A stretch of 64,000 nucleotides of DNA from positions 1 through 64,000 of the forward strand of contig JAJEHD010000018.1 in the NCBI GenBank assembly GCA_022819505.1, given 5' to 3'. The notes under the pieces were generated by a model that saw only the letters and a program-made list of their open reading frames with translations, was not told the DNA's origin and did no database searches. The stretch comes from Acidimicrobiia bacterium. Its GTDB lineage: Bacteria > Actinomycetota > Acidimicrobiia > Acidimicrobiales > Aldehydirespiratoraceae. Positions 41,763 to 50,659 of the stretch are shown here, one piece after another (the first letter of the stretch is position 1; each line of letters begins with the position of its first letter). The position numbers were made by a program, and so were the translations under genes.

Positions 41763-42218
41763 GTGGTCGCCTTCGCCCTGTCCATCCTGGTAACGGTCGT
41801 GCTGATCGGCGCCATCCTCGCCTACATGCAGCGCAGGCCGGTCGGGGCCCCGGTCACCTGGGGCGAGGCCATGTTCGGGTCGATGATCGTGTTCTTCGCG
41901 ATGTTCTGGGTCTACGGGGTGGTGCCCCACCAGTTCCTCACCTGGGCCGACAACGAGCTCAACTGGCGCACCGACAAGCTCTTCGTGGGACCCGGGGGCA
42001 TCCTGCGGGCTCAGGCGCAGGGCGGCAGCTTCCCGTTCACCATCACCTACGTGGTGATCCGGGACATCATCGCCAGCGGGATATACGTCGTGGGCGTGGG
42101 CCTCCACGTCTGGATGTTCCTGGTGTGGCAGAACCGGGGCAAGAAGGCCGAGGCCGCCGAGGCCGTCGAGGTCTCGAGCTTCGGGCGCCCGCTGGTGCGG
42201 GAGGGCTCTGAGGCGTGA
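41763..42218 (+). CDS. Small membrane subunit at the head of the bc-type cluster
   Basis: A 151-residue protein with three to four transmembrane segments: VAFALSILVTVVLIGAILAY, MFGSMIVFFAMFWVYGVVP, ITYVVIRDIIASGIYVVGVG and VWMFLVWQ. No named family is recognised. Its position before the ferredoxin and cytochrome b genes, with a GTGA overlap into the ferredoxin gene, makes a subunit of the same complex likely. It might hold the ferredoxin to the membrane (inference). There are no Cys or obvious heme-binding motifs; the His at VVPHQF and GLHVW are possible ligands. Confidence 0.65.
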   Translation: MVAFALSILVTVVLIGAILAYMQRRPVGAPVTWGEAMFGSMIVFFAMFWVYGVVPHQFLTWADNELNWRTDKLFVGPGGILRAQAQGGSFPFTITYVVIRDIIASGIYVVGVGLHVWMFLVWQNRGKKAEAAEAVEVSSFGRPLVREGSEA

Positions 42219-42631
42219 CCACCACCGACGCCAACCCCCCGATGCCGGAGTTCCGGGACGACTACGTCCTGCAGGAGGTGGACGCGGCCTGGCTCTCGGC
42301 GGCCGTCAAGCCCAAGCAGTTCATCCACATAGACCAGTCGGAGTGCATCATGTGCGAGGGCTGCGTGGACATCTGCCCCTGGAAGTGCATCTTCATGGTC
42401 ACGCCCGACGCGGTGAACGAGGCCGTCGGTACCGAGCTGCCCGGCATCGATCCTGCCGACAAGGTCATCTTCACCATCGACGACGACGTGTGCACCCGCT
42501 GCGCGCTGTGTGTGGATCGCTGCCCCACCGGTGTAATCATTCTCGGCAAGATGGGCGATCCTCCCCCGGGAGGGGATCCCCACCAGCGAACCAACTCCCA
42601 CGGCTACGGCTACGGGATGCGCCTCGCCTAG
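42215..42631 (+). CDS. Ferredoxin-like protein with two 4Fe-4S motifs
   Basis: A 138-residue iron-sulfur protein with [15 protein letters not shown] and [14 protein letters not shown] motifs, each matching a 4Fe-4S site of the two-cluster ferredoxin type with extra residues between. The His/Gly-rich C-terminus has no transmembrane segment. It overlaps the membrane subunit gene and precedes cytochrome b. A ferredoxin gene between a bc-complex promoter and cytochrome b is not part of the standard complex. It suggests ferredoxin-linked electron entry or exit (inference). Confidence 0.9.
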   Translation: MTTTDANPPMPEFRDDYVLQEVDAAWLSAAVKPKQFIHIDQSECIMCEGCVDICPWKCIFMVTPDAVNEAVGTELPGIDPADKVIFTIDDDVCTRCALCVDRCPTGVIILGKMGDPPPGGDPHQRTNSHGYGYGMRLA

Positions 42632-42680
42632 AGGCCGAAGCGGACAGACGACTCGATCCCATAGGAGATCCCCCACCCCG

Positions 42681-43475
42681 ATGGCCATCGACACAGAAGA
42701 GCGCAGGAAGCCGCTTCCGGAGCGCCTAGCCGACCAGATGAGCACCCTTGCCGACCAGGTCCAGGGCTCGCAGGCCTGGACCTCGATTTTCCGGCCCGGG
42801 TCGATCTTCCGCAAGGGCTACACCGACAGCCCCCGCAACCGGTCCTACGTGATCATGAACAGCGTGCTCTACCACCTGCACCCGGTGAAGGTGAAGCGCC
42901 ACGCCGTGAAGGTGAGCTACACCCTGTGCCTGGGCGGCCTGAGCTTCTTCCTGTTCATCCTCGAGACGGTGACCGGGATCTTCCTGATGTTCTTCTACCG
43001 TCCCACCGCGGCCCAGGCCTGGGACGACATCTACACCCTGCAGACCTCGGTGACCTTCGGCCTGCTGGTCCGCAACATTCACCGGTGGGGGGCCCACCTC
43101 ATGGTGATCACCGTGTTCCTGCACATGGCCCGGGTCTTCTATCACGGCGCCTACAAGCCGCCCCGCGAGTTCAACTGGGTGATCGGTGTGATCCTCCTGA
43201 AGCTGACGCTGCTGCTCTCGTTCACCGGCTACCTGCTGCCGTGGGACCAGCTGGCCCTGTGGGCGGTGACCGTCGGCACCAACATGATGGGGTACACGCC
43301 GGTTTTCGGCGAACAGGTGCGTTTCGTGCTGCTCGGCGGGGTGGAGATCGGAACCGACACGCTGCTGCGCTGGTACGTGCTCCACGTTCTGATGCTGCCG
43401 TTCGTGCTCGTCATCTTCCTGGCGATCCACTTCTGGCGGGTCCGCAAGGACGGCGGCATCTCGGGACCGCTGTAA
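42681..43475 (+). CDS. Cytochrome b, N-terminal part (b6-type)
   Basis: A 264-residue membrane protein with four helices matching cytochrome b6. Heme ligands H134 and H148 ([17 protein letters not shown]) are 14 apart and H235 and H250 are 15 apart, the b6 spacing. LLPWDQ marks the quinol-site region. C83 in TLCLGG aligns with the Cys that binds heme ci in b6f and menaquinol b6c complexes. The end [12 protein letters not shown] is typical. The start has a basic/helical extension of about 50 residues. It pairs with the next gene, which supplies the C-terminal half. SD-like AGGAG precedes the ATG. Confidence 0.93.
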   Translation: MAIDTEERRKPLPERLADQMSTLADQVQGSQAWTSIFRPGSIFRKGYTDSPRNRSYVIMNSVLYHLHPVKVKRHAVKVSYTLCLGGLSFFLFILETVTGIFLMFFYRPTAAQAWDDIYTLQTSVTFGLLVRNIHRWGAHLMVITVFLHMARVFYHGAYKPPREFNWVIGVILLKLTLLLSFTGYLLPWDQLALWAVTVGTNMMGYTPVFGEQVRFVLLGGVEIGTDTLLRWYVLHVLMLPFVLVIFLAIHFWRVRKDGGISGPL

Positions 43476-43499
43476 GAGGCAGAGGCAGAGGTAGCGACG

Positions 43500-44285
43500 A
43501 TGGTGGAGATTCCCGAGCATCTGCGCAAGCGGGCCGAGGAGGCCCGGGCGAAGGCGGAGGCGGCCAAGGCCGCCCAGGCCGGCCCGACCGCCGGCAGCGA
43601 CGCGCCCACCGAAGCCCAGCAGCAGGCGGCCAGCAAGATCCCGCCCCACCTGCTGGAGCGGTCGAAGGCGGCCCGGGCCCAGGCGGACGGCCCAGGCGCG
43701 GCCGAAGCGGGAGCGGTGGCCGGTGGCGGGGGAGTCGCAGTGGCCGCCCCGCCCGCGGCCCCGGACTCGACGCCGGCGACCGGCCCCGGTGGGCACACCC
43801 AGCGCCTGCTGACGGTGGTCAAGTCGGGCTCGATCCAGGACGTGAAGTCCAAGCCCCAGGACAAGGTGCACGTCTGGCCCCACCTGCTGGTGGTGGAGTT
43901 CGTGGCGTCACTGTTCATCACCGCGTTCACCCTGATCTTCTCGATCTTCGTGAACGCTCCCTTGCTCGAGCTGGCCAACTACAACCAGACGCCCAACCCG
44001 TCCAAGGCACCCTGGTACTTCCTCGGACTGCAGGAACTGCTGACGATGTTCCATCCGATGGTGGCCGGGGTGACCATTCCCGGCATCGGGCTGCTGGCTC
44101 TGATGCTCGCGCCCTACATCGACCGGAACCCCTCCAAGAAGCCGGAGGACCGCAAGTTCGCGATCAGCCTGATGACCGTCCACCTGATGTTCTGGGCAGT
44201 ACTGGTGATCATCGGCTCGTTCTTCAGGGGACCGGGCTTCAACTTCGTGTTCCCCTGGCAGGCAGGCCTGTTCTTCGAGCTGTGA
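43500..44285 (+). CDS. Cytochrome b, C-terminal part (subunit IV-like), with helical N-terminal extension
   Basis: A 261-residue protein. About 130 N-terminal residues are Ala/Glu-rich and soluble, with two related blocks, VEIPEHLRKRAEEARA and SKIPPHLLERSKAARA. Then come three transmembrane helices with the subunit-IV pattern NPSKAPWYFLGLQELL (the quinol-site PEWY region) and the C-terminal VFPWQAGLFFEL. It completes the cytochrome b made by the previous gene. The unusual extension may dock another subunit (inference). The start is ATG 43500 behind a purine-rich GAGGCA repeat. Confidence 0.9.
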   Translation: MVEIPEHLRKRAEEARAKAEAAKAAQAGPTAGSDAPTEAQQQAASKIPPHLLERSKAARAQADGPGAAEAGAVAGGGGVAVAAPPAAPDSTPATGPGGHTQRLLTVVKSGSIQDVKSKPQDKVHVWPHLLVVEFVASLFITAFTLIFSIFVNAPLLELANYNQTPNPSKAPWYFLGLQELLTMFHPMVAGVTIPGIGLLALMLAPYIDRNPSKKPEDRKFAISLMTVHLMFWAVLVIIGSFFRGPGFNFVFPWQAGLFFEL

Positions 44286-44343
44286 TCGTGCTCGCTGCCC
44301 CCGCCTTCGCGCCGTTCGCTCGCTCCCTGCTAGGAGGCATCCG
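44286..44343. repeat. Short hairpin-forming gap between cytochrome b and Rieske genes
   Basis: 58 bases rich in GCTCGCT / GCTCGCTCC-like strands. TGATC occurs at the upstream stop (44283-44287) and again at the next start (44345-44349), a weak version of the stop/start duplication described at other junctions. Confidence 0.35.
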
Positions 44344-45213
44344 ATGATCTATGTCGCTCTGGCGGTCCTCGCGGTCCTGGCCATCGTCGCGGTCCTGGCC
44401 GCGGTCCGCAGGCGCCAGTCGGATGCGGCCATCGGCATGCTCTCGCGGGAGACCCGCAGCCGGGACCGGTCCTCGGCAGTCCTGCGGGCCGAAGCACCGC
44501 CCACGGGCCGGGAGGTCGAGAGGGCCGCGGCCGCGGCCCGCGCCGGCGCCCTGGCGCCGGTCGACACCGGCGGTCCACCCGCTCCCTACGTGCCGCCCGA
44601 TCCTGAGACGATCGGTGTGAGCCGCCGCCAGTTCTTCAACCGGACGATCGTCATGCTCATGAGCTTGAGCCTGTCGGGATTCGGCGTGGCCTGCATCGCC
44701 TTCCTCTGGCCTCAGGGCGCCAGCGGCTTCGGCTCCAAGATCAAGGTGGGCCTGGTCAGCGACCTGCTCACCGAGATCCGCGACAGCTCCGGCTTCCTGT
44801 ACAAGCCCGAGGGCAGGATGTGGCTCACCGAGTACCCGAACGGCGCAGTGGAGAAGGCTGCAGCCACCTACACGCCGGCCGAGCTGGCCGGCATGACTGC
44901 CGGCCACGAACTGGGTCTGGACGGAGGCATCGTCGCGCTCTACCAGAAGTGTCCCCATCTCGGCTGCCGGGTACCCGAGTGCGTGACGTCGCAGTGGTTC
45001 GAGTGCCCGTGTCACGGCTCGAAGTACAACCAGGTGGGAGAGAAGCGCGGCGGGCCGGCTCCCCGGGGCATGGACCGTTTCGCCACGGAGATCACCGCCG
45101 ACGGCTCACTCGTTGTCGACACCGGCACGATCATCCAGGGCCCGCCGATCGGCACTAACACGACCGGTCAGGAAGCCGAGGGGCCGAGCTGCCTTGGCCA
45201 GGCGAGCCACTAG
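44344..45213 (+). CDS. Rieske 2Fe-2S protein
   Basis: A 289-residue membrane-anchored Rieske protein. It has an N-terminal helix (about 2-20), then a second helix near residues 100-120 (NRTIVMLMSLSLSGFGVACIAF) and the C-terminal domain with CPHLGC and CPCHGS, the two cluster-binding loops, joined by RVPECVTSQWFE. It would take electrons from quinol to cytochrome c. Two N-terminal helices are more than the usual one, as in actinobacterial QcrA proteins. No deletion in the cluster loops. Confidence 0.94.
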   Translation: MIYVALAVLAVLAIVAVLAAVRRRQSDAAIGMLSRETRSRDRSSAVLRAEAPPTGREVERAAAAARAGALAPVDTGGPPAPYVPPDPETIGVSRRQFFNRTIVMLMSLSLSGFGVACIAFLWPQGASGFGSKIKVGLVSDLLTEIRDSSGFLYKPEGRMWLTEYPNGAVEKAAATYTPAELAGMTAGHELGLDGGIVALYQKCPHLGCRVPECVTSQWFECPCHGSKYNQVGEKRGGPAPRGMDRFATEITADGSLVVDTGTIIQGPPIGTNTTGQEAEGPSCLGQASH

Positions 45214-45247
45214 TGGCTCGCACCGTCCGTAGGAAGCCGCAACGCGC

Positions 45248-46507
45248 ATGGTCCTAGCTGCCTCCACCCAGAGAACCATCGGGTTCGTCATACTCGGGAT
45301 CGTCTTCATCGGGTACGTCGCCTACCTGATCCTCAACTCCCGCTCGGCCCGCGACGAGGTCGGCAGCGAGATTGAGCTGGCTCCGAACCGCAAGCCCTAC
45401 CTCGAGGACGAGGAACTGGAGGGCACCAAGCTCGACAAGTCCCTGCTGGCCGGGCTGGCCATGCTGGCCATAATCGGGGTGGGTCTGCCGCTGTACTGGC
45501 TGGGCGAGCCTGGACGCCACGACGGCCTCATCAAGGACACCGACCGGATCTTCGCAGACCGGGGCGGTGAGCTCTACGTCGAGGGCTCCGACTGCCAGCG
45601 GTGCCACGGCGCCGAGGGCACTGGTGGCTCCGCGCCGTACACGCTCACGGACGCGGAGGGCAATTTCGTTGCCACGGTGGCATGGACCGCACCGGCGCTG
45701 AACACGGTGCTGTCGCGCTTCAGCGAGGACGAGGTGCGCCACGTGCTCAACTACGGCCGCAACAACGTGATGCCGGCGTGGGGCACCCCCGGCGGCGGGC
45801 CCCTCACCCCGCAGCAGATCGACTACCTGATCTACTACCTGCGGCGCATCCAGATCCCCGAGTCGGACCTTCGCGAGATCGTGGACGGCGGCATCCGTGA
45901 GGGCATAGCCGAGCATCTGGGCGTGGCCGCCGACGACGGCGCGGTGGATGAGTGGCTGGGGGCGGTGGACGCCTCGGTGGAGGAGGCCCGGGCCATGGCT
46001 CTGGCCGCCGACCAGTCTCTGGAGGGCAATGCCGAGGCCATCCGCCGCGCCGGCCTCGAGCTGCTGGCGTCGGGCCAGGCACCCGGAAGCGAGCTCTACC
46101 AGAGCTACGGCGAGATCATCTTCAACAACCGGGCGGCGGGAGGCACCTACAGCTGCGCCCGCTGCCACACCTACGGCTGGTCCTTCGACGCCACCACCGA
46201 CGGTGACGACAGCATCGACGGCCACGCCGGTCCGATCGTTGCGGCGTACAACAGCGGCGGCGGCTTCTTCGGTCCCAACCTGACGGGCGGCAGCACGCTG
46301 GACCAGTTCGAGACCGCGGCCCTGCACTCCGACTTCATCTCGGCCGGCCAGAGCATCGGCCAGACCTACGGCCGGGGCGGCTCGGGCGGCAACGGCCAGA
46401 TGCCGGGCTTCGGTCCGCGCACCGACGACGGCTTGGGTGTGGTCTACCCGGGCACGCTCACCCAGGACCAGATCGACGCCGTGGTCGCGTTCGAGAGGAA
46501 CCTGTGA
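45248..46507 (+). CDS. Two-heme membrane cytochrome c
   Basis: A 419-residue protein with two N-terminal helices (RTIGFVILGIVFIGYVAYLIL and SLLAGLAMLAIIGVGLPLYWL) and two c-type heme sites, CQRCHG and CARCHT, with probable Met ligands in NNVMPAW and QMPGFG. Between the hemes lies a helical segment of about 150 residues. The layout is like the QcrC cytochrome cc of actinobacterial bc complexes, which hands electrons to the oxidase. Its last 24 bases are in the first copy of a 46-bp duplication. Confidence 0.9.
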   Translation: MVLAASTQRTIGFVILGIVFIGYVAYLILNSRSARDEVGSEIELAPNRKPYLEDEELEGTKLDKSLLAGLAMLAIIGVGLPLYWLGEPGRHDGLIKDTDRIFADRGGELYVEGSDCQRCHGAEGTGGSAPYTLTDAEGNFVATVAWTAPALNTVLSRFSEDEVRHVLNYGRNNVMPAWGTPGGGPLTPQQIDYLIYYLRRIQIPESDLREIVDGGIREGIAEHLGVAADDGAVDEWLGAVDASVEEARAMALAADQSLEGNAEAIRRAGLELLASGQAPGSELYQSYGEIIFNNRAAGGTYSCARCHTYGWSFDATTDGDDSIDGHAGPIVAAYNSGGGFFGPNLTGGSTLDQFETAALHSDFISAGQSIGQTYGRGGSGGNGQMPGFGPRTDDGLGVVYPGTLTQDQIDAVVAFERNL

Positions 46508-46574
46508 CGTGGGAGCGCTTGCTGTGATGGTCGCGTTCGAGAGGAACTTGTGGCATGGAAGCGCTTGATGTGAT
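46483..46574 (+). repeat. 46-bp tandem duplication spanning a stop and a start codon
   Basis: 46483-46528 and 46529-46574 match at about 41 of 46 positions. Copy one holds the TGA of the cytochrome c gene. In copy two that TGA is TGG, and GTGG has become ATGG, giving the start codon (46555) of the next gene. So the start region of the next gene is a duplicate of the end of the previous gene. Confidence 0.85.
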
Positions 46575-47586
46575 CGCCGGGCTCGCCTGGGATCCCGAGA
46601 TCCGCGGCTTCATGGCGGTATTCGCGGGCGTGATCGTGCTCATGGGCTCGGTGTGGTTGCTGCTCGCCCTGAACACCGGAACCCGGCTGGGCACCCTCAT
46701 TGCGACCGCCGGGTTCTTCGGCTGGATGGTGATCATGGCCGCCGTCTGGTGGATCTACGGCATCGGATGGGCCGGCGACGCTCCCACCTGGCACTTGCAG
46801 GAGATCAACGTGGGCGACCTCGACGCGGCAGCATTGGAAGAGGCCAGAGTTCTGCCCGACCTTCCCGAGCTCCCGACTGCGTTCGAACTCGCCGTGGACT
46901 CCGACGACCCTGTCGCGCAGGCCGAGTTCGGCGTGGTAAGCCGGGACACGCTCACGCCGGACCAGACCGAAGGGCTCAGCGCCTCCGAGATCGATGAGCT
47001 CGTCGCCGACGAGTTGGCCCGCAATCGCGCCACCACGCTGTCGGAGTTGGCCGCGGTGTCGCCGGGCCTTATCGCGGACGCTGAGGCGGCCGGCCGGATC
47101 GAACTCGGCGGATGGAAGCTGCTGTCCACCGCCGAGGCAGGCGATGCCCAGGCTTCCGCGGTGGCGATGCTGCTGGAGAGTCCCGACCTCACGTTCGTCT
47201 CCCAGGACGACTTCAAGCTGCTCGACGCCTACACCATCGGCGGCAAGCGGGGCCTGCCCGACGACCCGAACCGGTGGGACCGGATCTGGACCCAGATTCG
47301 CACCGCGCTGACCATCACCCATCCCACCCGCTACGGGGTGGTGCAGGTCCAGGAGGTGATCGATCAGCCGCTCGTTCCCGGCCAGCCGCCGCCCAGGCCC
47401 ATCGCCGATGAGTCCAAGCCGGTGATATCCGTGATCATGATCCGAGACCTGGGCAACCTTCGCCTCAAGCCCGCGCTGGTGACGCTCGGCTCGCTGTGCA
47501 TCTTCGTGGCGCTGTGCCTGTTCCTGCACGAGCGCGACAAGTTGGCCTGGCGCCAGCGAGAGGCCGGCACGCCAGCCGGCACCTGA
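46555..47586 (+). CDS. Membrane protein of unknown function linked to the bc-type cluster
   Basis: A 343-residue protein with two N-terminal helices (FMAVFAGVIVLMGSVWLLLAL and FFGWMVIMAAVWWIYGI), a soluble domain of about 230 residues rich in Asp/Glu/Leu with no Cys or heme motif, and a C-terminal helix (LVTLGSLCIFVALCLFLH). Family unknown. The conserved position between cytochrome c and nuoA would suggest a subunit or assembly factor for one of the two complexes. Its start lies in the second copy of the 46-bp duplication, so its 5' region is young. Confidence 0.65.
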   Translation: MEALDVIAGLAWDPEIRGFMAVFAGVIVLMGSVWLLLALNTGTRLGTLIATAGFFGWMVIMAAVWWIYGIGWAGDAPTWHLQEINVGDLDAAALEEARVLPDLPELPTAFELAVDSDDPVAQAEFGVVSRDTLTPDQTEGLSASEIDELVADELARNRATTLSELAAVSPGLIADAEAAGRIELGGWKLLSTAEAGDAQASAVAMLLESPDLTFVSQDDFKLLDAYTIGGKRGLPDDPNRWDRIWTQIRTALTITHPTRYGVVQVQEVIDQPLVPGQPPPRPIADESKPVISVIMIRDLGNLRLKPALVTLGSLCIFVALCLFLHERDKLAWRQREAGTPAGT

Positions 47587-47735
47587 GCCGTGCTCGGATC
47601 GCTCGAGAGCGTGTCGCAGTGCGGCGGGGTCATTCCCGCTCTTGTTCGCTTCGCTCACGGGCCGCTCGGGCCACGGCCCCGCCCGTTTGGACCTGGTTCG
47701 CCCGTCAATCCGCGGGGCCTCTGAGCCGTGCTCGG
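47583..47735. repeat. Insert with 15-bp direct flanks before nuoA
   Basis: CTGAGCCGTGCTCGG at 47583-47597 contains the stop (TGA) of the upstream gene. The same 15 bases at 47721-47735 contain the GTG start of nuoA. The 123 bases between (47598-47720) are GC-rich with inverted strands (GGGCCGCTCGGGCC area). Removing one copy and the insert would restore a tight stop/start junction. Confidence 0.75.
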
Positions 47736-48231
47736 CCAGTACCTCCCGCTGCTGGCGCTGTTCGGTCTGGCCGCGCTGTTCGCGGCCGGGAGCTTCGTGG
47801 CATCGGGGCTGCTCGCGCCACGCCGGCCGACTGTTCCCAAGCTGGATCCCTACGAGTGCGGGATCGTTCCCGCCCGGGAGACCCCGGAGCGCTTCCCGGT
47901 GCGGTTCTTCCTGGTGGCGATGATCTTCATCGTCTTCGACGTGGAGATCGTGCTGTTCTACCCCTATGCCGTGGCCCACGGCGGGCTCGGGCTGTTCGGG
48001 CTGGTGGCGCTGCTGGTGTTCACGTTCGCGGTGTTCGAGTCGTTCGTGTACCTGATCGGAGCGGGAGCACTCGAATGGGGGCCGGCGTCGCAGCATCGGC
48101 GTCCCACCGGCGACGCTGAAGCCTCAGCCGCGGCCGCCGACCCCATGGTGTCGGAGACCCGGACCGCTCGCAGCACCGTGCGCCGGGTGGGTCTCGAGGG
48201 GCGCCTCGCCGAACCGCAGGAGGTGACGTGA
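47728..48231 (+). CDS. nuoA: NADH dehydrogenase I subunit A
   Basis: Membrane subunit of complex I, needed for quinone-pocket assembly. Three helices, the conserved loop [44 protein letters not shown], and a longer-than-usual polar C-terminus of about 45 residues. GTG start 47728 lies in the right copy of the 15-bp repeat. The stop overlaps nuoB. Confidence 0.95.
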   Translation: MLGQYLPLLALFGLAALFAAGSFVASGLLAPRRPTVPKLDPYECGIVPARETPERFPVRFFLVAMIFIVFDVEIVLFYPYAVAHGGLGLFGLVALLVFTFAVFESFVYLIGAGALEWGPASQHRRPTGDAEASAAAADPMVSETRTARSTVRRVGLEGRLAEPQEVT

Positions 48232-48827
48232 TGGGGGTTGGGAACCAGCTCGAGGAGTTGCGGGAGCGCGGCCTGGAGGGCATCCAGCACAACTTCATGA
48301 CGGCCAGGCTCGAGAGCCTGGTCAAGTGGTCCCGGGCCCGCAGCTGCTGGCCGGCGACCTTCGGCCTGGCCTGCTGCGCCATCGAGATGATGGCCACCGG
48401 GGCAGCCCACTACGACCTCGCCCGCTACGGCATGGAGGTGTTCCGGGCCTCGCCCCGCCAGGCGGACCTGATGATCGTGGCCGGCCGGGTGTCCCAGAAG
48501 ATGGCCCCGGTGCTGCGCCAGATCTACGACCAGATGATGGAGCCCAAGTGGGTGATCTCCATGGGGGTGTGCGCGTCCAGCGGAGGCATGTTCAACAACT
48601 ACGCGATCGTCCAGGGCGTCGACCAGGTCGTGCCTGTCGACGTGTACGCGCCGGGATGCCCGCCGGGTCCCGAGACCCTGATGCACGCCATCTTCACGCT
48701 CCACCATCAGATCACCTCCGGTGAGCTGCTGGCCCGGCGGTCCGCGGCCGGCAGCGGCGGAGCCGGCCTCGTGGTTGAGCAACTCGACGGCCAGACGGCC
48801 ACTTCCGTGGTCCGCCGCGATGGCTGA
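48231..48827 (+). CDS. nuoB: NADH dehydrogenase I subunit B
   Basis: Peripheral subunit holding cluster N2 next to quinone. 198 residues with [24 protein letters not shown] and the [14 protein letters not shown] site, giving the four cysteines for the 4Fe-4S cluster (two adjacent CC, one in VCAS, one in PGCP). ATG 48231 is chosen over GTG 48228 because AGGAGG (48218-48223) is at ideal distance. The C-terminal 45 residues are Ser/Gly-rich and variable. It overlaps nuoC. Confidence 0.96.
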   Translation: MGVGNQLEELRERGLEGIQHNFMTARLESLVKWSRARSCWPATFGLACCAIEMMATGAAHYDLARYGMEVFRASPRQADLMIVAGRVSQKMAPVLRQIYDQMMEPKWVISMGVCASSGGMFNNYAIVQGVDQVVPVDVYAPGCPPGPETLMHAIFTLHHQITSGELLARRSAAGSGGAGLVVEQLDGQTATSVVRRDG

Positions 48828-49308
48828 GCGTTACGGAGCCATCGCCGGGGCCGAGCAGCCGTCCCGGGGCCAGGCTGTCGTCCACCCCTCCCGGAGCGAG
48901 TGGTGTGACGTGGCCGCGGCCGCCCGCGCCGACGGATTCGACCAGCTCATCGACCTCACCGCGGTGGACTACCTGACCTACGGCGCGGACCGGGGCCTGC
49001 CCGATCAGGTGGCGCCCGAGCGCTTCGAGGTGGTGGCCAGCCTGATGTCCCACGAGCGGCGGGAGCGGCTGCGCATGCGGGTGCAGGTGCCCGCCGATGA
49101 TCCGACCCTGCCCACCCTCTTCGACCTCTGGCCAGGGTCGGAGAACCTTGAGCGCGAGGTCTACGACATGTTCGGCATCACCTTTGAGGGTCATCCCGAC
49201 CTCTCTCGCATCCTGATGCCGGAGGACTGGCCGGGCCATCCGCTGCGCAAGGACTACGACGTGGGCCAGATTCCCGTCCAGTTCAAAGCGGCCTCCAACG
49301 TCAGGTAG
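48820..49308 (+). CDS. nuoC: NADH dehydrogenase I subunit C
   Basis: 162-residue peripheral-arm subunit. Signature [36 protein letters not shown] is complete. It contacts NuoB, NuoD and NuoI. The start ATG 48820 lies inside the end of nuoB, eight bases before its stop. The first 20 residues are variable. The gene is separate from nuoD, not fused as in some bacteria. Confidence 0.95.
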   Translation: MAERYGAIAGAEQPSRGQAVVHPSRSEWCDVAAAARADGFDQLIDLTAVDYLTYGADRGLPDQVAPERFEVVASLMSHERRERLRMRVQVPADDPTLPTLFDLWPGSENLEREVYDMFGITFEGHPDLSRILMPEDWPGHPLRKDYDVGQIPVQFKAASNVR

Positions 49309-49321
49309 CACCGCGACCGCG

Positions 49322-50659
49322 ATGAGCATCACCGACACCGCCCCCTCCGACTCCGCAGACACCGGCGCCGGCGCGGCATCGGCCGAGTCCGACCGGGCCG
49401 CCGAGCGGGTCCGCCGGCGCGAGCCGTCGGCGGTGCTGCGCATGTCGGAGGCCGAGGCGGCCGCCATCGGGGGAGACCCCGACGACGCCGACGACGACGA
49501 GTTGGTGCTGCTCAACATGGGCCCGTCGCATCCCTCCACCCACGGTGTGCTGCGGTTGATGCTGGAACTCTCCGGCGAGACGGTGCTGCGCTCCAAGCCG
49601 GTGATCGGCTACCTCCACACCGGCATGGAGAAGACCGGCGAGCAGCTCACTTTCCTGCAGGGCGGCACCAACGTGACCCGCATGGACTATGCCTCGCCGC
49701 TGTTCAACGAGCTGGCGTTCTGCCTGGCCACGGAGCGGCTCCTGGGAATAGACGTGCCGGAGCGGGCGACGTGGATCCGGATGCTCATGTGCGAGCTCAA
49801 CCGGGTCAGCTCCCACCTGCTGTTCATGGCTACCAACGGCATGGACCTCGGGGCGGTGTCGATGATGATCTACGGGTGGCGCGAGCGCGAGGAGGTGCTG
49901 CGCTTCTTCGAGAAGGTCACCGGCCTGCGGATGAACCACAACTACATCCGGCCCGGCGGTGTGGCCGCGGACCTGCCCGCGGACTGGCGCACCGACGTGG
50001 CCCGGCTGATCGAGTTGATCGAGCCCCGCCTCGAGGAGTACGACACCCTGCTGACCGGCCAGCCCATCTGGCGTGAGCGGCTCCAGGGAGTCGGCGTGAT
50101 CAGCGCGGCCGAGGCTGTCGCGCTGGGGGCCACCGGGCCGATCCTGCGGGGCGCGGGAATGACCTGGGACCTGCGGCGGGACGAGCCCTACCTGTTCTAT
50201 GACCAGGTCGAATTCGACGTCATCGTGGGCACCCACGGCGACTGCTACGACCGCTACGCCATACGGCTCAACGAGATCCGGGAGTCGCTGCGCATCGTCG
50301 CTCAGATCATCGAGGCCATGCCCTCGGGCGACTACCGCGTCCAGGACAAGAAGGTGACCCCGCCGCCGCGGTCGCGCATCGACGCCTCGATGGAGGCGCT
50401 GATACACCACTTCAAGATCTTCACCGAGGGGTTCAAGGTGCCGCCGGGCGAGGCCTACGCCGCGGTCGAGTCACCCCGCGGCGAGCTGGGCGTCTACCTG
50501 GTGAGCGACGGCACTTCGGTTCCGTACCGGGTGCATGTGCGGGCCCCGAGCTTCGTCAACCTCCAGACCCTTCCGCACCTGATGCAGAACGGCCTGATCG
50601 CCGACGGCGTGGCCATCATCTCCTCGGTCGACCCGATCATGGGCGAGGTCGACCGGTGA
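49322..50659 (+). CDS. nuoD: NADH dehydrogenase I subunit D
   Basis: 445-residue 49-kDa-type subunit forming the quinone cavity with NuoB. Signatures NMGPSHPSTHGVLRL, HTGMEKTGEQLTFLQG and the conserved HLL in RVSSHLLFMATNG are intact. The C-terminal PTRSRI-like region is PPPRSRIDASMEALIHHFKIFTEGF. The first 55 residues are acidic and variable. Its end GGTGA is part of a 7-bp direct repeat with the nuoE start. Confidence 0.96.
   Translation: MSITDTAPSDSADTGAGAASAESDRAAERVRRREPSAVLRMSEAEAAAIGGDPDDADDDELVLLNMGPSHPSTHGVLRLMLELSGETVLRSKPVIGYLHTGMEKTGEQLTFLQGGTNVTRMDYASPLFNELAFCLATERLLGIDVPERATWIRMLMCELNRVSSHLLFMATNGMDLGAVSMMIYGWREREEVLRFFEKVTGLRMNHNYIRPGGVAADLPADWRTDVARLIELIEPRLEEYDTLLTGQPIWRERLQGVGVISAAEAVALGATGPILRGAGMTWDLRRDEPYLFYDQVEFDVIVGTHGDCYDRYAIRLNEIRESLRIVAQIIEAMPSGDYRVQDKKVTPPPRSRIDASMEALIHHFKIFTEGFKVPPGEAYAAVESPRGELGVYLVSDGTSVPYRVHVRAPSFVNLQTLPHLMQNGLIADGVAIISSVDPIMGEVDR

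Noticed and set aside
46501..46554. A short extra gene in the first half of the 46-bp duplication
   Set aside because: The reading stops after a few codons; it is only the duplicated end of the cytochrome c gene.
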